Source: Hyphomonadaceae bacterium UBA1001
GTDB taxonomy: Bacteria > Pseudomonadota > Alphaproteobacteria > Caulobacterales > Aquidulcibacteraceae
Assembly: GCA_002291875.1 (NCBI GenBank)
Contig: DBAV01000065.1
Span: 1-13,403, forward strand
Direction of reading: 5' to 3'
Length of the DNA stretch: 13,403 bases
The translations under genes and the position numbers were made by a program. Below are positions 1 through 7,082 of this stretch, in pieces; position 1 is the first letter of the stretch, and the number at the start of each line of letters is the position of its first letter. Below the pieces are notes generated by a model that saw only the letters and a program-made list of their open reading frames with translations, made no database searches and was not told the origin of the DNA.

Positions 1-2
1 TC

Positions 3-392
3 GACGCGCTGGCCCTGGCGCGCGGCGGCATGGGTGCTGCCTGGCTGTGCATCGAAACGGGCGCCCATGAAGAGGCCATTGTGCGCGGGGGCGAGAGCCT
101 TGTTTCAGGGCATTCGGGCGCGCTGGTGTCGCTGACCCGCGACACCAGCGAGGCCCCTGCGGGCGAACCGGTGTCGCAGGTGCTCGAGGGGCTGCGACGA
201 CGCGGGCACGAGGTCTACCGGCTGACCCCGCTCGGCCTTGAATACGTACCGGCCGGCGTGGCCGACATCGACCGCCTGCCGCGCTGCACCTATGTGTCCG
301 AGCGCGGGCTGGGGCTGCGCTTCAGGTCTGATGTCATCGACCTGCCCACCGCCTGGGGACAGAGCTTTCTGGTTCCGTTCGGACCACAATGA
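3..392 (+). CDS. 3' end of an unrecognised protein (5'-truncated)
   Basis: An open frame runs in from the window edge and ends with TGA at 390-392. About 129 residues are visible and the true start lies outside the window. I do not recognise the family. The visible part is soluble, with no hydrophobic stretch long enough for a membrane helix. It looks alpha/beta mixed and ends in a short hydrophobic tail (SFLVPFGPQ). The G/C-rich third positions match the neighbours, which supports real coding. The gap to serS is only 33 bp with no terminator, so the two genes are probably co-transcribed. In many alphaproteobacteria tatC precedes serS. This protein lacks the membrane helices of TatC, so it is not tatC. 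An antisense frame also covers part of this stretch but has no plausible homology. I am fairly sure it is a gene, and its function is unknown. Confidence 0.6.
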   Translation, partial: DALALARGGMGAAWLCIETGAHEEAIVRGGESLVSGHSGALVSLTRDTSEAPAGEPVSQVLEGLRRRGHEVYRLTPLGLEYVPAGVADIDRLPRCTYVSERGLGLRFRSDVIDLPTAWGQSFLVPFGPQ

Positions 393-425
393 TGGGCGCG
401 GGGACGCGCCGGGGGATCTGCCGAC

Positions 426-1697
426 ATGCATGACATCCGCTCGATCCGGGAGAATCCCGAGGCGTTTGACGCCGGGCTTGCGCGGCGGGGGCTGCCTGCG
501 ATCTCGGCCGAGCTGCTGGCGCTGGACACCAGTGCGCGCACGCTGGCCCTGACACGCCAGAATGCCGAGGCCAGGCGCAATGAGTTGTCGCGCCAGATCG
601 GCGCGGCCATGAAGGCGGGCGACAGCGAGACGGCCCAACGCCTCAAGGCCGAGGTCGAATCACTGCGGGCGGCGCTGGATGATGGGCGCGCCAGCGAGGA
701 TGAGGTCGCCGCAGCCCTGCGCGCGCGCCTCGAGGTTCTGCCGAACCTGCCGGACGAAACCGTGCCGGACGGGGCCGACGAGACCGCCAATGTCGAGGTG
801 CGCCGGTGGGGCGAGCCCAGGACACTGGGGTTCCAGGCGCGCTCGCATTTCGAAATCGGGGCCGGGCTGGGCCTGATGGACTTCGAGGGTGCCGCTGCAG
901 TGGCCGGCGCCCGCTTCGTCGTGCTTCGCGGGGCGCTTGCGCGGCTGGAACGTGCGCTGGCGGCGTTCATGGTCGACCTGCACACCGCCGAGTTCGGCTA
1001 TGTCGAGATCGCCCCGCCGCTCCTGGTCCGCTCGGAGGCGGTGTATGGGGTCGGCCAGCTGCCAAAGTTCGAGGATGACCTGTTCCGGACCACGGACGGG
1101 CGCTGGTTGATCTCGACGGCCGAAGTCTCGCTGACCAATCTGGTGCGCGAGCGGATTTTGCGCGAGGCGGACCTGCCCATGCGCCTGACCGCCGACACGC
1201 CCTGCTTTCGCTCGGAGGCCGGGGCGGCAGGGCGGGACACGCGCGGCATGATGCGCATGCACCAGTTCCGCAAGGTCGAGCTGGTGTCGGTGGTCGCCCC
1301 CGAGGAGTCGGCTGCCGAACACGAGCGGATGACCGCCTGTGCCGAAGAGGTTCTGCGTCGGCTCGAGCTGCCTTTCCGCACCATGCTGCTGTGCGCGGGC
1401 GACATGGGTGCGGCCGCGCGCCGGACCTATGACCTCGAGGTCTGGCTGCCCAGCGAGGGGCGCTATCGGGAAATCTCGTCGTGTTCGAGCTGCGGTGACT
1501 ATCAGGCCCGGCGGATGAACGCGCGCTACCGCACCGCCGACGGGCGCAATTTGCCGGTCCATACGCTGAACGGCTCGGGGCTGGCGGTCGGTCGCACCAT
1601 GGTTGCGCTGCTGGAAAATCACCAGCAGGCCGACGCCAGTGTGGTCATTCCGCCCGCCCTGCGCCCGTGGATGGGCGGGATGGAGCGGATCGGCTGA
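426..1697 (+). CDS. serS: Seryl-tRNA synthetase
   Basis: Cytosolic class II aminoacyl-tRNA synthetase that charges tRNA-Ser (and tRNA-Sec where present) with serine, using ATP. The 423-residue length is normal for the family. Residues about 1-110 form the N-terminal domain with the long antiparallel helical arm (charged, Ala/Arg/Glu-rich, about 28-100) that grips the tRNA variable arm. The catalytic domain follows. It has the serine-site segment STAEVSLTN (230-238; most homologues have Pro where this has Ser235), class II motif 2 (FRSEAG at 261-266 through MHQFRKVE at 278-285), the segment YDLEVWLP (335-342), EISSCSSCGDYQARR (349-363) and motif 3 (NGSGLAVGR, 382-390). The start ATG is preceded by a purine-rich GGGGGA at 411-416 and begins with the typical MHDIRxIREN. 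The stop codon overlaps the surE start by one base, indicating translational coupling. Confidence 0.97.
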   Translation: MHDIRSIRENPEAFDAGLARRGLPAISAELLALDTSARTLALTRQNAEARRNELSRQIGAAMKAGDSETAQRLKAEVESLRAALDDGRASEDEVAAALRARLEVLPNLPDETVPDGADETANVEVRRWGEPRTLGFQARSHFEIGAGLGLMDFEGAAAVAGARFVVLRGALARLERALAAFMVDLHTAEFGYVEIAPPLLVRSEAVYGVGQLPKFEDDLFRTTDGRWLISTAEVSLTNLVRERILREADLPMRLTADTPCFRSEAGAAGRDTRGMMRMHQFRKVELVSVVAPEESAAEHERMTACAEEVLRRLELPFRTMLLCAGDMGAAARRTYDLEVWLPSEGRYREISSCSSCGDYQARRMNARYRTADGRNLPVHTLNGSGLAVGRTMVALLENHQQADASVVIPPALRPWMGGMERIG

Positions 1698-2464
1698 TGC
1701 GCATCCTGTGTGTCAACGATGACGGCATCCATGCACCGGGCCTGAGCGTGCTGGAAGGGGTGGCGCGCGCCCTGTCGCAGGATGTCTGGGTGGTTGCGCC
1801 TGAAACCGAACAGAGCGGGGCTTCGCGCGCGCTGACGCTGACCCAGCCCATCCGCGTGCGCGAGGCAGCGCCGCGCCGATTCGCGGTCACCGGGACGCCG
1901 ACCGACTGCGTGCAGCTGGCGTTGCACGAGCTGATCGAGGGGCCGCGACCGGACGTCGTGCTTTCGGGCGTCAATCGCGGCCAGAACATCGCCGAGGACG
2001 TCACCTTTTCGGGCACCATTGCAGCCGCCATGCAGGGCATGCAGCTGGGGATTCCTTCGATCGCGCTCTCTCAGGCGGGGTCGGGCGAGGAGGGCACACC
2101 GTTCTCGTTCCAGCCGGCCGAGCAGCACGCACGGGCAATCGTCCAGGGCCTTCTGGGGCTGCGCTGGCCCCCGGACGTGGTGATGAACGTCAACTTTCCC
2201 GCACGGGTCCGCGGCGATCGGCCCGAGGTGCGTGTGACGCGCCAAGGGCTGCGCGACCAGAACGTGCTCTTCGCCGACCGGCGCACCGATCTTCGGGGCA
2301 ATGCCTATTTCTGGCTGGGCTATCGGCCCAAGGCCAGCAATCCGCCCGAGGGGACCGACCTGCATGCCATCCATAATGGCCATATCTCGGTGACGCCGCT
2401 GCATGTCGACCTGACACACTTTGAAACGATCGAGGCCGTGCGGCGCGCGCTGGAAAACGCCTAG
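1697..2464 (+). CDS. surE: 5'/3'-nucleotidase SurE
   Basis: Metal-dependent nucleoside monophosphate phosphatase linked to stationary-phase survival. It is cytosolic and 255 residues long, the usual family size. The start at 1697 gives MRILCVNDDG with the metal-binding Asp8-Asp9 pair exactly where the family has it. An upstream in-frame ATG at 1667 would add ten residues inside serS and is not credible. Other family marks are APETEQSGAS (34-43, with the conserved Ser), GTPTDCVQLA (66-75) and VLSGVNRGQN (88-97, containing the metal-ligand Asn) followed by SGTIAAAMQG. The ATG shares its A with the serS TGA stop. The TAG stop at 2462-2464 lies within a CTAG that also contains the stop of the convergent ATPase gene. 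In many alphaproteobacteria surE is followed by pcm and an nlpD/lytM-like gene. Neither is present here. Confidence 0.97.
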   Translation: MRILCVNDDGIHAPGLSVLEGVARALSQDVWVVAPETEQSGASRALTLTQPIRVREAAPRRFAVTGTPTDCVQLALHELIEGPRPDVVLSGVNRGQNIAEDVTFSGTIAAAMQGMQLGIPSIALSQAGSGEEGTPFSFQPAEQHARAIVQGLLGLRWPPDVVMNVNFPARVRGDRPEVRVTRQGLRDQNVLFADRRTDLRGNAYFWLGYRPKASNPPEGTDLHAIHNGHISVTPLHVDLTHFETIEAVRRALENA

Positions 2465-3291
2465 ACCTCGGACAGCAGCGCCACAATGAACTGACGCGCC
2501 GTGCGCCCGGTGCGCGCGCCCCGCCCGCTGGACCATTCCAGCGCGCGCCGGTGCAGGTCCGCGTCCACCGGCACGCCGGCCAGGCGCGCATGGGCGTCGA
2601 CCGCAGCCAGAAAGTCGCTCTGGCCGAGGGGATGAAAGGCCAGCGACAGTCCAAACCGGTCCGACAGCGCAAGCGTGTCTTCCATTGTGTCGCGGTCATG
2701 CACGTCCGACAGGTCGAGATCGTTCGGCCGGGCGGCAAGGTGGCGGCGGTTGCTGGTCGCGTAAACGATCACATTCTGCGGCCGCCCGAAAAGCCCCCCG
2801 TCCAGCACTGGCGGCAGCGCGCGCAGGCGCGGATCCTCGGCGTCGGCCCCCAGATCGTCAACGAACAGCACGACTTGGTAGCTGGTGTCTGCCAGCGCCA
2901 TGACCAGGCGCCGGACTCCCACGGCATTCGCCGCATCCGTCTCGATCACCCGCAGTGAGGGCGCCGTGCGCCCGACCGAGGCCAGCACGGCCTTGACCGC
3001 AGCACTCTTGCCGGTGCCCCGAGCGCCCCACAGCAGCGCATCATTCGCCGCCCTCCCGGCCGCAAACGCCGCCGTGTTCGCCGCAAGGCGCGTCAGTTGG
3101 GCCTCGCAGCCACACAGCGCCTCGATCGGGGTCCAGCGGGCCACAGCCGTGTCGGGCACGCCAATCAGCTTGCCCGAGGCGCTGTCATGGACGGAGGCGA
3201 CGCCGGCCATCAGGCTGAGGGTGTTGGGTACCTCGTCTTCGCTGTCCGCACCGAGCGCGGCCATGGTCTGCCAGAAAGAGCCGCCTGCCAT
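2461..3291 (-). CDS. DUF815-like AAA+ ATPase
   Basis: A 276-residue P-loop ATPase of the DUF815 type. The molecular function of this family is not established, and members are commonly found next to yajC/secDF in alphaproteobacteria. The Walker A motif is GARGTGKS (89-96), Walker B is VLFVDDL (141-147), and the sensor-1-like segment is YATSNRRHL (177-185). The C-terminal family signature is HDRDTMEDTLALSDRFGL (198-215), followed by the arginine-rich tail SSGRGARTGRTARQF. There is no signal peptide or membrane helix, so it is probably cytosolic. The start is supported by GGAGG on the minus strand about 7 bases upstream of the ATG. The gene is divergent from yajC (106-bp gap) and convergent with surE, sharing the CTAG at 2461-2464. 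The family assignment is strong. No specific role can be inferred from sequence beyond nucleotide hydrolysis. Confidence 0.9.
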   Translation of the reverse strand: MAGGSFWQTMAALGADSEDEVPNTLSLMAGVASVHDSASGKLIGVPDTAVARWTPIEALCGCEAQLTRLAANTAAFAAGRAANDALLWGARGTGKSAAVKAVLASVGRTAPSLRVIETDAANAVGVRRLVMALADTSYQVVLFVDDLGADAEDPRLRALPPVLDGGLFGRPQNVIVYATSNRRHLAARPNDLDLSDVHDRDTMEDTLALSDRFGLSLAFHPLGQSDFLAAVDAHARLAGVPVDADLHRRALEWSSGRGARTGRTARQFIVALLSEV

Positions 3292-3328
3292 TCCAGAGCC
3301 TCCGCGGGGTCCGGCCTGAGCCGCCGGA

Positions 3329-3358
3329 TTGCGGTCGCCGCATGGGGCATGCTAGCGC
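3329..3358 (+). promoter_or_regulatory. Possible promoter of the yajC-secDF operon
   Basis: The 106-bp gap between the divergent ATPase gene and yajC must hold a promoter for at least the + strand operon. TTGCGG (3329-3334) and GCTAGCGC (3351-3358) resemble the -35 and -10 elements of alphaproteobacterial housekeeping promoters (TTGaCg / GCTAnAwC), at slightly long spacing. This is motif resemblance by eye only. The -10 element lacks the expected A/T at its 3' end. Confidence 0.3.
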
Positions 3359-3397
3359 GCGCTCAAACGAACCGCACCACATCCTCACGGAGACTTC

Positions 3398-3760
3398 ATG
3401 CTGACGTCTGTCCTTGTGTCGCAGGCCGCCGCCGCACCCGCCGCGGGGGCCGGTGGCGACCCCTTCATGAGCGCGTTGGTCCAGATACTGCCGTTTTTCC
3501 TGATCCTGATCCTGTTCTGGTTCATGATCATCCGGCCGCAGCAGAAGCGCATGAAGACCCACCGCGAGATGATCTCGAACCTGCGCCGTGGTGACACGGT
3601 GGTCACCAGCGGTGGCCTGATCGGCAAGATCCGCAATGTCCAGGACGACGAGGTCAAGCTGGAGCTGGCCACCGGCGTGGAGGTGCGGGTGGTGCGCGGT
3701 ACCATCGCCGAGGTCCGCAACAAGGGCGAGCCCGCGCCCGCCAACGATACCAAGGGTTGA
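3398..3760 (+). CDS. yajC: Preprotein translocase subunit YajC
   Basis: Small single-pass inner-membrane protein that associates with SecDF and the SecYEG translocon. It has 120 residues, normal for the family. It has a short Ala-rich N-terminus, one strong membrane helix (about residues 28-48, LVQILPFFLILILFWFMII), then the diagnostic RPQQKRMKTHREM, and a soluble beta-rich domain with GDTVVTSGGLIGKI and the ending typical of YajC. The ATG is preceded by CGGAGA (3388-3393) at suitable spacing. It is the first gene of the yajC-secD-secF set, and secD starts within about ten bases of its stop codon. Confidence 0.96.
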   Translation: MLTSVLVSQAAAAPAAGAGGDPFMSALVQILPFFLILILFWFMIIRPQQKRMKTHREMISNLRRGDTVVTSGGLIGKIRNVQDDEVKLELATGVEVRVVRGTIAEVRNKGEPAPANDTKG

Positions 3761-3769
3761 TTGCAGGCC

Positions 3770-5392
3770 ATGCTGCAGGTTCCCCGCTGGCGACTGATCG
3801 CGGTCCTGGTGGCGCTGGTGGCGGGTATCGCCTTCACCGTCCCGAATTTCCTTCCATCGGACCTGCGCCAGTCCCTCCCGGGGTTCCTGCCGCGTGACAC
3901 CGTCAATCTGGGCCTGGACCTGCGCGGCGGCTCGCACCTGCTGCTGCAGGTCGACACCGAGGCGCTCGAGCGCGAGCGTCTGACCAACCTCGTCGAGGAC
4001 ATGCAGCAAAGGCTGCGCAACCCCGAGGAAGAAGGGGCCGAGCGCATTGCGATCGCGTCCAGCGGTGTGGAGGGCGCGACGGCACGGCTGCAGCTTTCCG
4101 ATCCCACCCGGCTTGCCGTCGCCATGGAGCGCGTGCGCGACCTCGAGGCCCCGATCCAGGGCGCGACGGCAATGGCAGGTGCCACCAGCACCTTTACCTT
4201 CACGTCCACCCCCGAGGGTCTGATCACCGCCACGATGTCCGAGGAGGCGGCGCGCGTCGAGGCGCAGCGCGCCGTGGCCCAGTCGATCGAGATCCTGCGG
4301 CGCCGGATCGACCCCACCGGCACCGCCGAAACATCGATCGCCCCTCAGGGGGCAGACCGGATCGTCGTGCAGGCCCCTGGCCAGAGCGATCCCGAGCAGC
4401 TCAAGGCGCGCATCGGCCAGACTGCCAAGCTGTCCTTTCACATGGTCAATGAAAGCGTGTCGCCGACCGAACTGGCCCAGGGCCGCCCGGCGCCTCTGGG
4501 TGCGGTGGTCTTTCCCGACGAGACCGGCGCGCCGCTGGCGGTCCAGCGCCGGGCGGACGTGACCGGCGAGCAGCTGATCGACGCCCAACAGAGCTTTGAC
4601 GAGAACGGGGCGGCCGTTGTCAGCTTCCGATTCAATGCCCAGGGCGCGAGGGCCTTTGCCCGCATCACCGAGCAGAATGTCGGACAGCGGTTTGCCATCG
4701 TGCTGGACGACCAGATCATCTCGGCGCCGGTGATCGTGACGCCCATCCTGGCCGGTTCGGGCCAGATTTCCGGCAATTTCACCCCCGAGACGGCACAGGA
4801 ACTGGCGCTGCTGCTGCGGTCGGGCGCGTTGCCGGCGCCGCTGAACGTGATCGAACAGCGCTCGGTTGGTCCCGAACTGGGTGGCGAGGCCATCCAGGCC
4901 GGCGCGATCGCCGGGATTGTTGCGGGCTTGCTGGTGCTGGCCTTCATGTTCCTGGCTTATGGGTTCGTGTTCGGTGGCATCTGCGTGGTCGCGCTGATCG
5001 TCAACTTCCTGATCATCATGGCGGCCCTGACCATGGTCGGGGCGGCGCTGACCCTGCCGGGCATTGCGGGGCTGGTGCTGACGCTGGCGATGGCGGTGGA
5101 TGCGAACGTGCTGATGTATGAACGCATGCGAGACGAGCAGGCCGCGGGCAAGGGGCCGGCGCTCTCGGCCGAGCTTGGCTTTCAGCGGGCCTTCGTCACC
5201 ATTCTGGATGCCAATGTCACCACGATCCTGGCCGCGGTCATCCTGTTCAATTTCGGTGCGGGGCCGGTGCGCGGGTTCGCCTGGACGCTGACCATTGGCT
5301 GTCTTGCCACCGTGTTCTCGGCCGTCCTCGTGACCCAGGTGCTGGTCGCCGGATGGTTCAGGGCGACACGCCCCAAGAAACTGCCGATCTAG
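3770..5392 (+). CDS. secD: Protein translocase subunit SecD
   Basis: Inner-membrane RND-superfamily protein that, with SecF, uses the proton-motive force to help pull proteins across the membrane after SecA-driven translocation. It has 540 residues in the compact form common in alphaproteobacteria (E. coli SecD is larger). TM1 is about residues 9-27. A large periplasmic region follows, with NLGLDLRGGSHLLLQVD (46-62), the segment ILRRRIDPTG (175-184) and the P1-base segment FAIVLDDQIISAPVI (308-322). Five more membrane helices lie in about 376-530 and include AVDANVLMYERMRDE (442-456), whose Asp444 corresponds to the proton-relay aspartate, and DANVTT (480-485). I chose ATG 3770 because MLQVPRWRL matches the family N-terminus. 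A TTG at 3761 (three residues longer, closer to an AAGGG at 3752-3756) is possible. secF follows 12 bp after the stop. Confidence 0.96.
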   Translation: MLQVPRWRLIAVLVALVAGIAFTVPNFLPSDLRQSLPGFLPRDTVNLGLDLRGGSHLLLQVDTEALERERLTNLVEDMQQRLRNPEEEGAERIAIASSGVEGATARLQLSDPTRLAVAMERVRDLEAPIQGATAMAGATSTFTFTSTPEGLITATMSEEAARVEAQRAVAQSIEILRRRIDPTGTAETSIAPQGADRIVVQAPGQSDPEQLKARIGQTAKLSFHMVNESVSPTELAQGRPAPLGAVVFPDETGAPLAVQRRADVTGEQLIDAQQSFDENGAAVVSFRFNAQGARAFARITEQNVGQRFAIVLDDQIISAPVIVTPILAGSGQISGNFTPETAQELALLLRSGALPAPLNVIEQRSVGPELGGEAIQAGAIAGIVAGLLVLAFMFLAYGFVFGGICVVALIVNFLIIMAALTMVGAALTLPGIAGLVLTLAMAVDANVLMYERMRDEQAAGKGPALSAELGFQRAFVTILDANVTTILAAVILFNFGAGPVRGFAWTLTIGCLATVFSAVLVTQVLVAGWFRATRPKKLPI

Positions 5393-5404
5393 GAAACGCC
5401 GTCC

Positions 5405-6358
5405 ATGTGGCCCCTCATCAAGTACGTCCCGAAGAAGACGAATCTGCGTTTCGTCAGCGTCGCGATCCCCATGGCCTTCGTCTCGGCGGTGCTGGTGATC
5501 GGCTCGTTGGTGTCGATCTTTACCCAGGGCTTCAATCTGGGCGTCGATTTCCGTGGCGGCACCATCCTCGAGGTGCGCGCCGCCGCGCCGATCTCGACCG
5601 AGCGGCTGGGCGAGACGATCCGTTCGCTGGGCATCGGTGACGTGACCGTCCAGAACATCGCGGACAATCCGAACGCGGCCTTTGTCCGCTTCGAAACGCC
5701 CGACGACAGCGACCCCGCGCGTCTGGTGGACCAGGTCAAGACCGAAGTGCGCGCTGCCTTCCCGGGCGCCGAGTTTCCCCGAACCGAGGTGGTGGGCGCG
5801 CGCGTGTCGGCCGAATTGCTGTTCGGGGGCCTGACGGCACTCGGGCTCGCGCTCTTGCTGATCATGGCCTACATCTGGTTCCGGTTCGAATGGCAGTTCG
5901 GACTGGGGGCAATCCTGTCGCTGGCCCACGATGTCATCCTGACACTGGGGCTGTTCTCGGTCCTGCAGATCGAATTCAACCTGGTGATCGTTGCAGCGCT
6001 GCTGACCATCATCGGCTATTCGATCAACGACTCGGTGGTCGTGTTCGACCGGGTCCGCGAAAACCTGCGAAAATACAAGAAGATGCCCCTGCGCGAGCTG
6101 ATCGACCTTTCAACCAACGAGACGCTCTCGCGCACAATCATCACCGGCGTGACCGCCCTGATGGCGCTGACCTCGCTCTTCCTGTTCGGCGGCGAGGCGC
6201 TGGAGGGCTTCTCGATCGCGCTGATCTTCGGCATCATCGTGGGTACGTACTCGTCCGTGTATGTCGGCACGCCGGTCATCCTGCTGTGGGGCGTCAAGCG
6301 CGGCGAATCCCAGGAAGTGATTGCGCCGAATGGCAAGCAGGCGCGCGGCACGCCATGA
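5405..6358 (+). CDS. secF: Protein translocase subunit SecF
   Basis: Partner of SecD in the inner-membrane SecDF complex. It has 317 residues, normal length. TM1 is about residues 17-39. The periplasmic domain begins with FNLGVDFRGGTILEVRA (43-59). Five C-terminal helices (about 135-296) contain FRFEWQFGLGAILSLAHD (159-176) and the highly conserved GYSINDSVVVFDRVREN (204-220). Family signatures NETLSRTIITG (238-248) and FGIIVGTYSSVYV (275-287) follow. The stop codon TGA overlaps an ATG (ATGA at 6355-6358) that opens a 14-codon mini-frame running into the start of the next gene. The start lies 12 bp after the secD stop, so SecD and SecF are surely co-expressed. Confidence 0.97.
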   Translation: MWPLIKYVPKKTNLRFVSVAIPMAFVSAVLVIGSLVSIFTQGFNLGVDFRGGTILEVRAAAPISTERLGETIRSLGIGDVTVQNIADNPNAAFVRFETPDDSDPARLVDQVKTEVRAAFPGAEFPRTEVVGARVSAELLFGGLTALGLALLLIMAYIWFRFEWQFGLGAILSLAHDVILTLGLFSVLQIEFNLVIVAALLTIIGYSINDSVVVFDRVRENLRKYKKMPLRELIDLSTNETLSRTIITGVTALMALTSLFLFGGEALEGFSIALIFGIIVGTYSSVYVGTPVILLWGVKRGESQEVIAPNGKQARGTP

Positions 6359-6392
6359 GCGGGTCGGATCGAACACAAGGCTGGAGGCAAGC

Positions 6393-7013
6393 ATGGTGAA
6401 GTTTCTCGGTGACCTGAAAATGGTCGCCTACACGAGCCTGGCGCTGGCGATTGCCCTGATGCTGGCCTTCGGACTGGCGGGCGGACTTGCGCTGGATTCC
6501 AGCGCGTTCTGGCAGGCGGTGGTGCGGTGGGTGCACGTCCTGGCCGGCATCATGTGGATCGGCCACCTGTACTATTTCAACTTCACCCAGATCCCGAACA
6601 TGCCCAAGATCCCCGACGAACAGAAGCCGGCGGTGACCAAGGTGATCGCACCGGCAGCGCTGTTCTGGTTCCGCTGGGGGGCAGTGGTGACCTTGGTCAG
6701 TGGCCTGCTGCTGGCTTGGATGAACGGCTATCTGGTGGCGGCGCTGACGCTGGGGGCTTCGGAAGGGTTCTCGGTGGCGCGCAACATCCTGATCGGGGTC
6801 GGGATGTGGTTGGCCACCATCATGTTCATCAATGTCTGGCTGGTGATCTGGCCGAACCAGCAGAAGGCGCTGAACATCGACAACCGCTTTCCCGACCTGG
6901 CGGCGGCCGACCGCGCTGCAGCCGGCAAGACCGCCATGCTGTTCTCGCGGACGAACACCCTGCTTTCGATGCCGATGCTGGCGGCCATGGTCGGGGTCCA
7001 GTGGCTTGCATGA
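6393..7013 (+). CDS. PuuD / urate-oxidase-N-like membrane domain protein
   Basis: A 206-residue integral membrane protein. RWVHVLAGIMWIGHLYYFNF (45-64) followed by Q-I-P, plus IWPNQQKAL (152-160) and the closing SRTNTLLSMPMLAAM (185-199), match the membrane domain of urate hydroxylase PuuD (Urate_ox_N/DUF989). About four or five helices are visible: 13-33, 45-62, 86-110, 130-152 and possibly 184-203. Conserved His48 and His58 lie in the second helix. PuuD proteins that oxidise urate carry a C-terminal cytochrome c domain. This one ends before it and has no CXXCH, so urate oxidation is unproven. The start ATG is supported by GGAGG at 6383-6387. In-frame upstream ATGs would run into secF. The gene sits 34 bp after secF and ahead of a terminator, so it is the last gene of the Sec operon. 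No purine catabolism genes are nearby. Confidence 0.8.
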   Translation: MVKFLGDLKMVAYTSLALAIALMLAFGLAGGLALDSSAFWQAVVRWVHVLAGIMWIGHLYYFNFTQIPNMPKIPDEQKPAVTKVIAPAALFWFRWGAVVTLVSGLLLAWMNGYLVAALTLGASEGFSVARNILIGVGMWLATIMFINVWLVIWPNQQKALNIDNRFPDLAAADRAAAGKTAMLFSRTNTLLSMPMLAAMVGVQWLA

Positions 7014-7039
7014 CAGCCGCGCGCGTGCGCATAAAACCG

Positions 7040-7067
7040 AACGGCCGCCCGCTCTGGGCGGCCGTTT
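7040..7067 (+). terminator. Intrinsic terminator after the Sec operon
   Basis: ACGGCCGCCC (7041-7050) and GGGCGGCCGT (7056-7065) are perfect inverted copies around the loop GCTCT. An extra A-T pair at 7040/7066 extends the stem to 11 bp. A short T run (7065-7067) follows on the + strand. An AAAA lies upstream, so the minus-strand reading has a T run too. It lies 27 bp after the membrane-protein stop. The T tract is short, so efficiency is uncertain. Confidence 0.75.
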
Positions 7068-7082
7068 GCGTCTGAGGGCGGG

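Noticed and set aside
3185..5929. A very long (914-codon) minus-strand open frame across yajC, secD and secF
   Set aside because: It is antisense to three unmistakable genes and its composition (His, Gln, Arg, Asp and Gly rich, low complexity) is typical of the complement of high-GC coding sequence. It shows no domain.
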